From Fodinicola acaciae (lineage in GTDB: Bacteria; Actinomycetota; Actinomycetes; Mycobacteriales; HKI-0501): a stretch of DNA of 64,000 nt. The notes beneath the pieces are model-generated. The model made no database searches, had not been told where the DNA came from, and saw nothing but the letters and a program-made list of their open reading frames with translations. A program made the translations under genes and the position numbers. Location of the stretch: NCBI RefSeq assembly GCF_010993745.1, contig NZ_WOTN01000001.1, positions 189,235 to 253,234 of the forward strand, read 5' to 3'. Position 1 is the stretch's first letter. Each line of letters opens with the position of its first letter. Below are positions 24,943 to 34,232 of the stretch, piece by piece.

Positions 24943-25538
24943 GCGGTCTGCTGGAGATCGAGCGCACGTACGAGGTCGACGACGCCTTCGTCCTGCCGGC
25001 GCTGACCGAGGTCACCGCCGTAGCACGCGTCGACGGCCCCGAGGAGCGCCTGCTGGACGCCACCTACTACGACACCCCAGACCTGCGCCTGCTGGCCGCC
25101 AAGATCACTTTCCGGCGGCGTACCGGCGGCTCGGACGCGGGCTGGCACCTGAAGCTGCCGGCCGGCGTGGATGCGCGGCGAGAATTGCACGCCTCGTTAA
25201 GTGACGACTTTCCGGCGGAGCTGGTCGACGTCGTACGCGCGCAGATCGGCGACGGCCGGCTGGCGCCGGCCGCTCGGATCGCGACGCGACGGTCCGTGTC
25301 GACGCTCGTCGGCCTGGACGGCGCCGCCTCCGCCGAGCTGTGCGACGACCGGGTCACCGCCGACATCCTGCTCACCGGCCACGAGAGCACGCAAAAGTGG
25401 CGTGAGCTGGAGGTCGAGCTGCGCGGCGGCGACCGCGCGGTGTTCGACGCGGTGGAAGAGCGGCTCTTCGCCGCCGGTGCGCGTCCGGCCACGATCGGTT
25501 CCAAGCTCGGCCACCTCCTGGGGCCTTATCTGCCGTGA
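24939..25538 (+). CDS. CYTH domain protein (triphosphate tunnel metalloenzyme)
   Basis: The 199-residue protein opens MSGLLEIERTYEV, a variant of the CYTH signature ExExK in which the Lys is Thr. It goes on with the family pattern DATYYDTPDLRLLAAKITFRRR, HLKLPAG, a KWRELEVEL strand and a C-terminal ARPATIGSKLGHLL. CYTH enzymes hydrolyse triphosphates or make cAMP or thiamine triphosphate derivatives; which applies is unknown, and the missing Lys could reduce activity. The GTG start overlaps the preceding stop. Confidence 0.88.
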   Translation: MSGLLEIERTYEVDDAFVLPALTEVTAVARVDGPEERLLDATYYDTPDLRLLAAKITFRRRTGGSDAGWHLKLPAGVDARRELHASLSDDFPAELVDVVRAQIGDGRLAPAARIATRRSVSTLVGLDGAASAELCDDRVTADILLTGHESTQKWRELEVELRGGDRAVFDAVEERLFAAGARPATIGSKLGHLLGPYLP

Positions 25539-25560
25539 CCCGCCGTGACCCGCCGTGACC
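25532..25560 (+). repeat. Short tandem repeat at the end of the CYTH gene
   Basis: The 10-mer CGCCGTGACC occurs at 25541 and 25551 after a nine-base copy at 25532 that contains the CYTH stop codon. Each copy carries a TGA in a different phase. Confidence 0.8.
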
Positions 25561-25609
25561 TGGCGCGGCAAATGCGCCGGTCACGGACGGAATCGAATAC
25601 GGTGGGGGT

Positions 25610-26449
25610 GTGAGCGAACCTTTCGGCGCTCGACTGCGCCAGGCGATGGACAAGCGGGGGCCCCTCTGCGTCGGCATCGATCCGCATGCCGCACTGCTGG
25701 AGAAATGGGGCCTTCCAGATGATCCGGTCGGCCTGGCGACCTTCGGCGACACGGTCATCGAGGCCGTCGGTGACCTGGCGGCGGTGGTCAAACCACAGTC
25801 GGCGTTCTTCGAGAGGCACGGCAGCGCCGGCATCGCGGTGCTGGAACGGCTCATCCGGCTGGCGGGGGAGGCCGGTGCGCTGGTGTTACTGGACGTGAAG
25901 CGTGGCGACATCGGGTCGACCGCCGCCGGATACGCGGACGCGTATCTGCGCGACGGCTCGCCGCTGGCCGCCGACGCCATCACGGTCAGCCCGTATCTGG
26001 GCGTCGGCGCGCTGGCGCCGGTGCTCGACACCGCTCGCGAGTACGGCAGGGGGACGTTCGTGCTGGCCCTGACCTCCAACCCGGAGGCGGTGCCGGTCCA
26101 GCACGCACGGACGACAGACGGCCGGACGGTCGCTCAGACGGTGCTCGACGAGCTGGCCGAGCGCAACGCCGGTGCGACCCCGATGGGATCGTACGGCGCT
26201 GTGGTCGGCGCCACAGTCGGCGAGACCGGACACGATCTGAGCCGGCTCAACGGTCCGTTCCTGGCGCCGGGGGTCGGCGCTCAGGGTGGTACGCCAGAGG
26301 GGTTGAAGGCCGTCTTCGGGGACGCGCTGCCGGCGGTGTTACCAGCGGTCAGCCGGGAAATCCTGGCCGCCGGACCGACGCCGGCCGCACTACGCGAAGC
26401 GACCGAAATGACCCTGCAGCGGTGTGTCGAGGTGTTGACACGCCGGTGA
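25610..26449 (+). CDS. pyrF: Orotidine 5'-phosphate decarboxylase, type 2
   Basis: The 279-residue enzyme makes UMP from OMP. It has the type 2 catalytic motif LDVKRGDIGSTAAGYADAYL, the substrate-binding DPHAALLEKWG near the start, and APGVGAQGGTPEGL at the phosphate site. In Streptomyces the gene follows pyrD directly; here 11 kb intervene, so it must use a separate promoter. The GTG at 25610 is the only start matching the conserved N-terminus. mihF and gmk follow as in other actinobacteria. Confidence 0.96.
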   Translation: MSEPFGARLRQAMDKRGPLCVGIDPHAALLEKWGLPDDPVGLATFGDTVIEAVGDLAAVVKPQSAFFERHGSAGIAVLERLIRLAGEAGALVLLDVKRGDIGSTAAGYADAYLRDGSPLAADAITVSPYLGVGALAPVLDTAREYGRGTFVLALTSNPEAVPVQHARTTDGRTVAQTVLDELAERNAGATPMGSYGAVVGATVGETGHDLSRLNGPFLAPGVGAQGGTPEGLKAVFGDALPAVLPAVSREILAAGPTPAALREATEMTLQRCVEVLTRR

Positions 26450-26499
26450 TAGCTGTAACTGTGCGTACCGGTTTTGACCACCGAGAAGCGGACCCCGCG

Positions 26500-26529
26500 T
26501 TGCCGCGGGCCGCGGGCGGTCGCTAGGTT
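26500..26529 (+). promoter_or_regulatory. Candidate promoter of mihF
   Basis: TTGCCG and TAGGTT are separated by 18 bases and match the -35 and -10 consensus in four and four positions. They lie 66 bases before mihF in an otherwise featureless 145-base gap. Confidence 0.4.
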
Positions 26530-26594
26530 CAGCGAATCGCCAGACCAGCACCATCCCCAAACTGCCCATCGACGACATTGACCGAGGTGAAAGA

Positions 26595-26918
26595 GTGGCG
26601 CTCCCGTCACTGAGCCCAGAACAGCGCGCGGCTGCACTGGAGAAGGCCGCCGTGGCACGCAAGGCACGGGCCGAGCTGAAGGACAAGCTCAAGCACGGCC
26701 AGACCACGCTCGCTGATGTGCTCAAGGCAGCCGACACCGACGAGGTGGTCGGCAAGATGAAGGTCGCGGCGGTGCTCGAGGCGCTGCCAGGTATCGGCAA
26801 GATCAGGGCTGTGCAGATCATGGAACGTTTCAAGATCGCCAACAGCCGGCGGCTGCGCGGACTCGGCGACAACCAGCGCCGTGCACTGCTGGACGAGTTC
26901 GGTTCTCCGGGACAGTAA
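26595..26918 (+). CDS. mihF: Integration host factor, actinobacterial type
   Basis: The 107-residue nucleoid protein begins MALPSLSPEQRAAALEKAA and has a helix-two-turn-helix core EALPGIGKIRAVQIMERF then LRGLGDNQRR, as in mycobacterial mIHF and Streptomyces sIHF. It binds and bends DNA without sequence preference and influences chromosome compaction and specialised metabolism. Position between pyrF and gmk is conserved. GTG start with a GAAAGAG ribosome-binding site. Confidence 0.96.
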   Translation: MALPSLSPEQRAAALEKAAVARKARAELKDKLKHGQTTLADVLKAADTDEVVGKMKVAAVLEALPGIGKIRAVQIMERFKIANSRRLRGLGDNQRRALLDEFGSPGQ

Positions 26919-26927
26919 GTTTCACTC

Positions 26928-27521
26928 GTGACCACGGATCAGCTGCCGACCGACAAGCCGGGCCGGCTCACGGTTCTCTCCGGTCCGTCCGGGGTGGGCA
27001 AGAGCACCGTGGTCGCGACGCTCCGGCGCGAGCACCCGGACGTCTGGCTGTCGGTGTCGGCGACGACCCGGCATCCGCGGCCGGGTGAACGCGACGGCGT
27101 GCACTACTACTTCGTCACCCGTGACCAGTTCATGGCCATGGTGGAGGACGGCATGCTGCTCGAATGGGCTGACTATGCCGGCAACCTCTACGGCACGCCG
27201 CGGGCCCCGGTGGAGCGGCGGCTCGCGGCCGGCCAGCACGCGCTGCTGGAGATCGACCTGTCCGGGGCCCGGCAGGTCCGCGCCGCCAAACCGGACGCCC
27301 TGCTGGTCTTCCTCGCGCCACCATCGCGCGAGCACCTGTTCGAGCGGCTGTCCGGCCGGGGCACCGAGGACGAGGAGACCGTACGGCGCCGGTTGGAGCT
27401 CGCTGAAGTCGAGTTGGCCGCCGTGGATGAGTTCGATGTCGTGATAGTTAACGACACCGTGCAAAACGCGTGCGAGCGGTTGGTAGGATTACTCGAGTCA
27501 CCTACAACTGCTCACCGCTGA
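26928..27521 (+). CDS. gmk: Guanylate kinase
   Basis: The 197-residue enzyme phosphorylates GMP to GDP with ATP. Walker A is [10 protein letters not shown] (about 18-27); the GMP-binding motif [20 protein letters not shown] and the lid [17 protein letters not shown] are present. GTG start nine bases after mihF's stop; rpoZ follows 16 bases after the stop. Short spacing suggests a mihF-gmk-rpoZ-coaBC transcript. Confidence 0.97.
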   Translation: MTTDQLPTDKPGRLTVLSGPSGVGKSTVVATLRREHPDVWLSVSATTRHPRPGERDGVHYYFVTRDQFMAMVEDGMLLEWADYAGNLYGTPRAPVERRLAAGQHALLEIDLSGARQVRAAKPDALLVFLAPPSREHLFERLSGRGTEDEETVRRRLELAEVELAAVDEFDVVIVNDTVQNACERLVGLLESPTTAHR

Positions 27522-27537
27522 CTGAGGTCGATCTCGA

Positions 27538-27801
27538 GTGTCCGGCACCGTCGCCGCCCCTGAAGGCATCACCAACCCACCCATCGACGAGCTCCTGGAG
27601 AAGACCAGCTCCAAGTACGCGCTGGTCATCTATGCCGCCAAGCGCGCGCGCCAGATCAACGCGTACTACTCGCAGCTCGGCGAGGGCCTGCTGGAGTATG
27701 TCGGACCGCTGGTCGAGACCAGCCCGCAGGAGAAGCCGCTGTCGATCTCGCTGCGCGAGATCAACGCCAACCTGCTGACGCACGAGTCCGTCGAGTCCTG
27801 A
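27538..27801 (+). CDS. rpoZ: RNA polymerase omega subunit
   Basis: The 87-residue protein has the omega core [20 protein letters not shown] followed by [14 protein letters not shown], and an actinobacterial C-terminus [15 protein letters not shown]. Omega helps beta-prime fold and assemble. GTG start. Gene order gmk-rpoZ-coaBC is standard. Confidence 0.97.
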   Translation: MSGTVAAPEGITNPPIDELLEKTSSKYALVIYAAKRARQINAYYSQLGEGLLEYVGPLVETSPQEKPLSISLREINANLLTHESVES

Positions 27802-27827
27802 CCGATCATGCACGCCACGACGCGCCG

Positions 27828-29057
27828 GTGAGCGATTCTCCGGCGCGTCGCGTCATTCTTGGCGTCGGCGGCGGCATCGCCGCATACAAGGCCGCCGAGC
27901 TGCTGCGCAGGTTCACCGAGTCAGGTCTGGACGTACGCGTCGTGCCGACGGCGAGCGCGCTCAAGTTCGTCGGCGAGCCGACCTGGGCCGCGCTGTCCGG
28001 CCAGCCGGTGCACACCGACGTGTGGTCGGACGTGCACGAGGTCCCGCACGTACGTCTCGGCCGGCACGCCGATCTGGTCGTCGTCGCGCCGGCCACCGCC
28101 GACCTGCTCGCGAAAGCCGCGCATGGCCAGGCCGACGACCTGCTCACCTCCACGCTGCTGACGGCCACCTGTCCGGTCGTGTACGCGCCGGCGATGCACA
28201 CCGAGATGTGGTTGCATCCGGCGACCGTCGACAACGTCGCCACGCTGCGCTCCCGCGGCGCGCTGGTCATCGAGCCGGCGGTTGGACGGTTGACCGGCGC
28301 CGACACCGGGCCCGGCCGGCTGCCCGACCCGGACGACATCGCGGCGATCGCGTTTGCCACGTTGGCGCGCGGCTCGGCCGCCGCCGACCTCACCGGCCTG
28401 CGCGTCGTCGTCTCCGCCGGCGGCACGCGTGAACCGCTCGATCCGGTCCGGTTCCTCGGCAACCGGTCGTCCGGCCGGCAGGGTTACGCGCTGGCGCGTA
28501 CGGCCGCCGCTCGCGGCGCCACGGTCACGCTCGTCGCCGCCAACTCGCAGCTGCCGGATCCGACCGGCATGACGGTCCTGCGCGTCGGCACCACGGCGGA
28601 GCTGCGCGACGCGATGATCGCCGAGAGCCGCGACGCCGACGCGATCGTGATGGCCGCCGCGCCGGCCGACTTCCGGCCGGCCAGCAGCAGCTCATACAAG
28701 ATCAAGAAGGCCGACGACGGTTCGGCGCCGACGATCGCGCTCGAGCAAAACCCGGACATCCTCAAGCAGCTGTCCGCAGAGCGCGGCAAGCCTGGCCAGG
28801 TGGTGGTCGGTTTCGCCGCCGAGACCGGTGACGCCAGCCGTACGGTGTTGGAGTTGGGCCGAGCGAAGCTCGCGCGCAAAGGCTGCGATCTGCTGGCGGT
28901 CAACTACGTCGGCGAAGGCGGCGCCTTCGAAGGCACCGAAAACGCCGCGATCGTGCTCGGCGCCGACGGCTCGTCGACCGACGTGCCACGCGGCTCCAAG
29001 GAACGCTTGGCGAACGTGCTCTGGGACCTGGTGCTCGAGCGCATCAAGCGCGACTAG
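27828..29057 (+). CDS. coaBC: Bifunctional phosphopantothenoylcysteine decarboxylase/phosphopantothenate-cysteine ligase
   Basis: The 409-residue fusion supplies two steps of coenzyme A synthesis. The N-terminal flavodoxin-like CoaC half has LGVGGGIAAYKAAEL, the catalytic His in HVRLGRHADLVVVAPAT and the substrate clamp with Cys in LLTATCPVVYAPAMHTEMW. The CoaB half starts with VVSAGGTREPLDPVRFLGNR and has the KIKK and AAPADFRP segments. Its stop codon shares a CTAG with the stop of the convergent LamB/YcsF-like gene. Confidence 0.97.
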   Translation: MSDSPARRVILGVGGGIAAYKAAELLRRFTESGLDVRVVPTASALKFVGEPTWAALSGQPVHTDVWSDVHEVPHVRLGRHADLVVVAPATADLLAKAAHGQADDLLTSTLLTATCPVVYAPAMHTEMWLHPATVDNVATLRSRGALVIEPAVGRLTGADTGPGRLPDPDDIAAIAFATLARGSAAADLTGLRVVVSAGGTREPLDPVRFLGNRSSGRQGYALARTAAARGATVTLVAANSQLPDPTGMTVLRVGTTAELRDAMIAESRDADAIVMAAAPADFRPASSSSYKIKKADDGSAPTIALEQNPDILKQLSAERGKPGQVVVGFAAETGDASRTVLELGRAKLARKGCDLLAVNYVGEGGAFEGTENAAIVLGADGSSTDVPRGSKERLANVLWDLVLERIKRD

Positions 29058-29749
29058 TCGCCGTCGGCGGTGAAGTCGGCGATCCGTACGCCTGCACCGG
29101 CCAGCTCGTCGCGTACGCGTGCCGGCAGGTCTCCGGCCGGCAGGTGGATCGAGCGCGCCGGCATCGGCAGCGGCCGGCCTTCGTGGTCCGGCACGCGACC
29201 GGCGGTGGCGATCGCGACCGCGCGTGCCGCGATCGTACGCGCGTCGCGCAGCACCGCTCCTGGCTCGTCCTCCGGCAGCAGCTGACCGTTGGAGGCGTAC
29301 GCGCGATCCGCGTAGGCCTCGGTCGCGGTCGGAAGGCCGGCCTGGCTCGACCACAGCCACAGCTGCGATCCGGCCGCGCACAGCACGGTCAGGTCGTCCG
29401 GATCGAACAGCCGAACCGCTTCGACCAGCGCGTACGCCGCCGCCGCGTCGGTCCACGAGGCGGCACGCAGCGGCCCACCCGGTCGCACGTACCGGATTCG
29501 GGTGCCAGCGGCCCGCGCCAGCGCGTCCAGGCCGCCGAGCCGATAGAGCACCTCGTCGCGACGCCCGCAGCTGATCTGCGCGCCAAGCGCGACACCGCTC
29601 GCCGCCGCTGCGGCACAGATCCGCCGCAGCACGCCCGGCTCACCTGACTGCCAGCAGCACGGCACGCTGACGCTGGTCACGACTCCGAGCAGCGACATGT
29701 CTGGTTCGTCGCTGGGGAGGTCACAGTTGAGGTCGATGGTCACGTCCAT
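29054..29749 (-). CDS. Degenerate LamB/YcsF (PxpA-like) family protein
   Basis: The 231-residue protein aligns with 5-oxoprolinase subunit A: start MDVTIDLNCDLPSD, middle ALGAQISCGRRDEVLYRLGG, and the well-kept EAYADRAYASNGQLLPEDEP then GAVLRD. But catalytic landmarks are altered: the family's NxxCGFHAGDP reads VSVPCCWQSGEP, and KPHGALY reads RPGGPL, so the conserved His residues are lost. It may have a changed substrate or be non-catalytic. No PxpB or PxpC genes are nearby. It lies nine bases downstream of the MFS transporter gene and probably shares its transcript. Confidence 0.75.
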   Translation of the reverse strand: MDVTIDLNCDLPSDEPDMSLLGVVTSVSVPCCWQSGEPGVLRRICAAAAASGVALGAQISCGRRDEVLYRLGGLDALARAAGTRIRYVRPGGPLRAASWTDAAAAYALVEAVRLFDPDDLTVLCAAGSQLWLWSSQAGLPTATEAYADRAYASNGQLLPEDEPGAVLRDARTIAARAVAIATAGRVPDHEGRPLPMPARSIHLPAGDLPARVRDELAGAGVRIADFTADGD

Positions 29750-29758
29750 GGCGGTCCG

Positions 29759-31018
29759 TCATTCCAGCTCACGTCCGCGGGTTTCCGGCAGGCCGAGCAA
29801 CGCGACGACCGCGATCGCATAGCCGAGAGCGCCGAAGATCAACGCGCCACCGACACCCCAACTGCTGGCGAAAAAGCCGACTGCGGTGGGGAAGATCGCG
29901 CCGATGCCGCGGCCGGCGTTGTACGTCAGGCCCTGGCCGGTGCCGCGCAGCGCGGTCGGATAGAGCTCGGCCAGGAACGAGCCGAAGCCGCTGAAGATCG
30001 CCGACATCCCGAAGCCGAGCGGAAAGCCCAGCACCATGACCAGCGTGTTCGCGCCGACCGGGATCTGCGTGTACGCCACGACCAGGGCGGCGGACACCGC
30101 CGCGAACAGCACGATCGTCTTCTTCCGGCCGAGCAGGTCGGTCAGGTAGCCGGCGCTCACGTAGCCGAGGAACGCGCCGGCGATCAGGAAGGCCAGATAG
30201 CCACCGGTGTTGACCACCGACAGGCCGCGGTCGGTCTTCAGGTATGCCGGCAGCCAGGTCGCCAGCGTGTAGTAGCCGCCTTGCACGCCGGTCGTCAGCA
30301 GGCAGGCGAACAACGTCGTACGCAGCAGCGGCCGGCGGAAGATCGCGACGAACGAGCCGCGTTCGGCCGACTGCCGGCGGCGCTCGGTGATCTGTTCGTC
30401 CTCCTTGAGGTTGCGGCGGATCCACAGGATGAGCAGTGCCGGCAGGACGCCGGTCCAGAACAGCACGCGCCATGCGATCGGGTCGTTGAACAGCGAGAAC
30501 ACGATCGTGTATGCGGCGACGGCAAGACCCCAGCCGACGGCCCAGGCGCTCTGCACGAAGGCGACCGCGCGGCCGCGATACCGCGCTTGCGCGTATTCGG
30601 CGACCAGGATCGCGCCGGCCGCCCACTCACCGCCGAAGCCGAGGCCCTGCAGCGCGCGGAACACCAGCAGCGTCTCGAAGTTTGGCGCGAAGCCACAGAG
30701 CACGGTGAAGACGGCGTAGACGGCGATGGTCAGCTGCAGCGTGCGTACGCGGCCGATCCGGTCGGCCAGCACGCCGGCGATCGCGCCGCCGACCGCGGAG
30801 ACCACGAGTGTGACCGCGGTGAGCAGGCCGGCCTCACCGGTGGAGATGTGGAACGCGGCTGCGATGGCGGTGATGCTCAACGGCAGGACCTGGAAGTCGT
30901 ACGCGTCCAGGCCATAGCCGCCGAACGCGGCGACGAACGCGCGCCGGCCGCGTGGGCCGAGCGTTCGAAGCCATGCGAATGAGCGAGTGTCCTCTTGCTG
31001 AGCGGTGGCGATGTCCAT
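29759..31018 (-). CDS. MFS transporter, acid:proton symporter-like
   Basis: The 419-residue permease has twelve predicted helices, the early GYGLDAYDFQVL signature of the AAHS/sugar-acid symporter group, loop 2-3 motif GVLADRIGRVRTL and its counterpart GYLTDLLGRKKT, and RALQGLGFGGEWAAGAILVA in helix 4. Homologues import aromatic acids, sialate or similar carboxylates. Divergent from the GntR gene across 112 bases with a palindromic operator, so GntR control by the imported compound is likely. The YcsF-like gene follows. Confidence 0.92.
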   Translation of the reverse strand: MDIATAQQEDTRSFAWLRTLGPRGRRAFVAAFGGYGLDAYDFQVLPLSITAIAAAFHISTGEAGLLTAVTLVVSAVGGAIAGVLADRIGRVRTLQLTIAVYAVFTVLCGFAPNFETLLVFRALQGLGFGGEWAAGAILVAEYAQARYRGRAVAFVQSAWAVGWGLAVAAYTIVFSLFNDPIAWRVLFWTGVLPALLILWIRRNLKEDEQITERRRQSAERGSFVAIFRRPLLRTTLFACLLTTGVQGGYYTLATWLPAYLKTDRGLSVVNTGGYLAFLIAGAFLGYVSAGYLTDLLGRKKTIVLFAAVSAALVVAYTQIPVGANTLVMVLGFPLGFGMSAIFSGFGSFLAELYPTALRGTGQGLTYNAGRGIGAIFPTAVGFFASSWGVGGALIFGALGYAIAVVALLGLPETRGRELE

Positions 31019-31065
31019 GGCACACCTCGGGGGAGAGAGGGGCTTCGCGGTCCGCTCACTCTACA

Positions 31066-31080
31066 GATCGTTCAACGATC
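31066..31080. promoter_or_regulatory. Palindromic operator in MFS/GntR divergent region
   Basis: GATCGTTCAACGATC is a perfect palindrome with 7-base arms around one base, located 47 bases before the MFS start and 50 before the GntR gene. The size and place fit a GntR/FadR-type operator. Confidence 0.65.
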
Positions 31081-31130
31081 CTACAAGAGGATGGTTGGAT
31101 CGTAGCCGCCGTTAGCGATAAGCTGCCGCC

Positions 31131-31811
31131 GTGAGCGAAGCGCTGGGGCTGGCCGCCGACCGCGAGCTGCTGGGTCGTACGAGCACTGCCGAGCGGGTGG
31201 CCGGCATCCTGCGTACGCGCATCTCCGAGGGTTACTTCCGGCCTGGCGACCGGCTCTCCGAGAAGGAGATCGGTGACGCGCTCGGCGTCTCGCGCAACAC
31301 CTTGCGCGAGGCGTTCCGGCTGCTCACCCACGAAGGCCTGCTGCAGCACGAACTCAACCGCGGTGTCTTCGTACGCGTGCTGAGCGTCGACGACGTCGTG
31401 GACCTCTATCGCATCCGCAAGATCATCGAGTGCGCCGCCGTACGCGCGTTCGCTGGCACCGCGGCCGACCTGCGGGCGCTTTCCGCCGCGGTTGAGGAAG
31501 GCGAGCGCGCCGCGGCCGACCAGCGGTGGCGCGACCTCGGCACCGCCAACATCCACTACCACCAGGCGATCGCCGCGCTCAACCGCAGTCCCCGGGTCGA
31601 CGGCGTCATGCAGGGGGTGTTCGCCGAGCTGCGGATGGTCTTCCACGTGATGGTCGATCCGCGGCGCTTCCACGAGCCGTATCTCGACCGCAACCGCGAC
31701 CTGCTCGCGTTGTTGACGGCCGGCCGGACCGAGGAGGCGGAGAGGGTGCTCGCCACGTATCTCGACGACGCGGAGAAGCAGTTGATGGACGCCTACGCGC
31801 CACCGGCTTGA
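31131..31811 (+). CDS. GntR-family regulator, FCD (FadR) subfamily
   Basis: The 226-residue protein has an N-terminal winged helix (about 15-80: [47 protein letters not shown]) and an all-helical FCD ligand domain with metal-binding residues: Asp in [16 protein letters not shown], and His in the [20 protein letters not shown] region. FCD regulators sense small carboxylates. The gene diverges from the MFS-YcsF operon and shares the palindrome. GTG start with the promoter region immediately upstream. Confidence 0.94.
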   Translation: MSEALGLAADRELLGRTSTAERVAGILRTRISEGYFRPGDRLSEKEIGDALGVSRNTLREAFRLLTHEGLLQHELNRGVFVRVLSVDDVVDLYRIRKIIECAAVRAFAGTAADLRALSAAVEEGERAAADQRWRDLGTANIHYHQAIAALNRSPRVDGVMQGVFAELRMVFHVMVDPRRFHEPYLDRNRDLLALLTAGRTEEAERVLATYLDDAEKQLMDAYAPPA

Positions 31812-31974
31812 GCGCCGGCCCGTAGTCTGGTCGCGTTGCCGGTTGGTGTCCGGATGCCGACAAACACCAGGAAACCTCTGGTGGCGTCCGTCACGGCGCA
31901 CCGGGTGTCCTGCCTGCGACGATGGAACAGTAGACTCAGCGGCTAGCCCAAAGATACCCACCCCTGGGAGAGTT

Positions 31975-33171
<1,197 letters not shown>

Positions 33172-33187
33172 AACCTCACAGCCCTGA

Positions 33188-33213
33188 GACCCCGTCACCT
33201 CGGTGGCGGGGTC
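33188..33213 (+). terminator. metK terminator
   Basis: A 12-base stem with one G-U pair (33188-33199 with 33202-33213) closes a two-base loop right after metK, followed by TTAT. The loop would open by one pair in practice. Confidence 0.75.
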
Positions 33214-33245
33214 TTATGGTGTCGGTAACCCGACGAGGAGGACGT

Positions 33246-34223
33246 ATGCGCGCGTGGCAGGTCAAGGAGCTCGGCGAGCCGGCGGACGTACTCACCCTGG
33301 CGGAGCTCGACGATCCGGCGCCGGGACCCGGCCAGGTGCTGGTGCGGCCGTCGGCCGCCGCGATCAACTTCCCTGACGTGCTGATGTGCCGCGGCCTCTA
33401 CCAGGTCAAGCCGCCGCTGCCGTTCACCATCGGCCAGGAGCTGTGTGGCGAGGTGGTCGCGGTCGGCGACGGCGTGACCAACGTGGCCGTCGGCGACCGC
33501 GTGCTCGGCGCCGCGCAGGGAGCCTTCGCCGATCTCGCGCTGACCGACGCCGGCGTCGTCTTTCCGGCGCCCGACTCGCTGACCGACGACGAGGCCTCGG
33601 CGCTGTTCATCGGCTACCAGACCGGATGGTTCGCACTGCACCGGCGCGCGGCGTTGCGACCGGGGGAGACGCTGCTGGTGCATGCGGCCGCCGGTGGCGT
33701 CGGCAGCGCCGCCGTACAACTCGGCAAGGCCGCCGGTGCGCGCGTGATCGGCGTTGTCGGTGGTGCCGCGAAGGCCGAGTTTGCCAAACAGCTCGGCGCT
33801 GACCTGGTGATCGACCGGCATACGCAGGACGTCATCGCCACGGTCAAGGAGGCGACCGAGGGACGCGGCGTCGATGTCGTGTACGACCCGGTCGGCGGCG
33901 AGGCCTACCAGCAGTCGACCAAGGTCATCGCGTTCGAAGGCCGCATCCTGGTGATCGGCTTCGCCAGCGGCACGATCCCGCAGGTCGGCATCAACCACGC
34001 GCTGATCAAGAACTACTCGATCGTCGGCCTGCACTGGGGCCTCTACAACCACCGCGCGCCGCAGCTGGTGGCCGAGTGCCACGCCGAGCTGACCAAGCTG
34101 GCCGACGCCGGCGCGATCAAGCCGCTGATCACCGAGCGCGTACGTGTCGACCGGGTGCCGGAGGCCGTGCAGCGGCTCGCCGACGGCAAGACCGTCGGCC
34201 GCCTCGCCGTGGTACGCGGATAG
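33246..34223 (+). CDS. NADPH:quinone oxidoreductase, zeta-crystallin-like
   Basis: The 325-residue medium-chain reductase starts at an ATG after GAGGAGG. It has the GroES-like half (AINFPDVLMCRGLYQVKPPL, PFTIGQELCGEVVAVGDGV) and the NADPH-binding half with LLVHAAAGGVGSAAVQLGKA and VIDRHTQ. No zinc ligands are present, as in quinone oxidoreductases and related enoyl reductases. The substrate is unknown. It converges on the ammonia-lyase gene with nine bases between stops. Confidence 0.92.
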   Translation: MRAWQVKELGEPADVLTLAELDDPAPGPGQVLVRPSAAAINFPDVLMCRGLYQVKPPLPFTIGQELCGEVVAVGDGVTNVAVGDRVLGAAQGAFADLALTDAGVVFPAPDSLTDDEASALFIGYQTGWFALHRRAALRPGETLLVHAAAGGVGSAAVQLGKAAGARVIGVVGGAAKAEFAKQLGADLVIDRHTQDVIATVKEATEGRGVDVVYDPVGGEAYQQSTKVIAFEGRILVIGFASGTIPQVGINHALIKNYSIVGLHWGLYNHRAPQLVAECHAELTKLADAGAIKPLITERVRVDRVPEAVQRLADGKTVGRLAVVRG

Positions 34224-34232
34224 GCCCGCGGC

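Noticed and set aside
31812-31974. SAM riboswitch before metK
   Set aside because: No kink-turn, pseudoknot cores or conserved SAM-I/II/IV motifs are visible; only a weak CCAG/CTGG hairpin.
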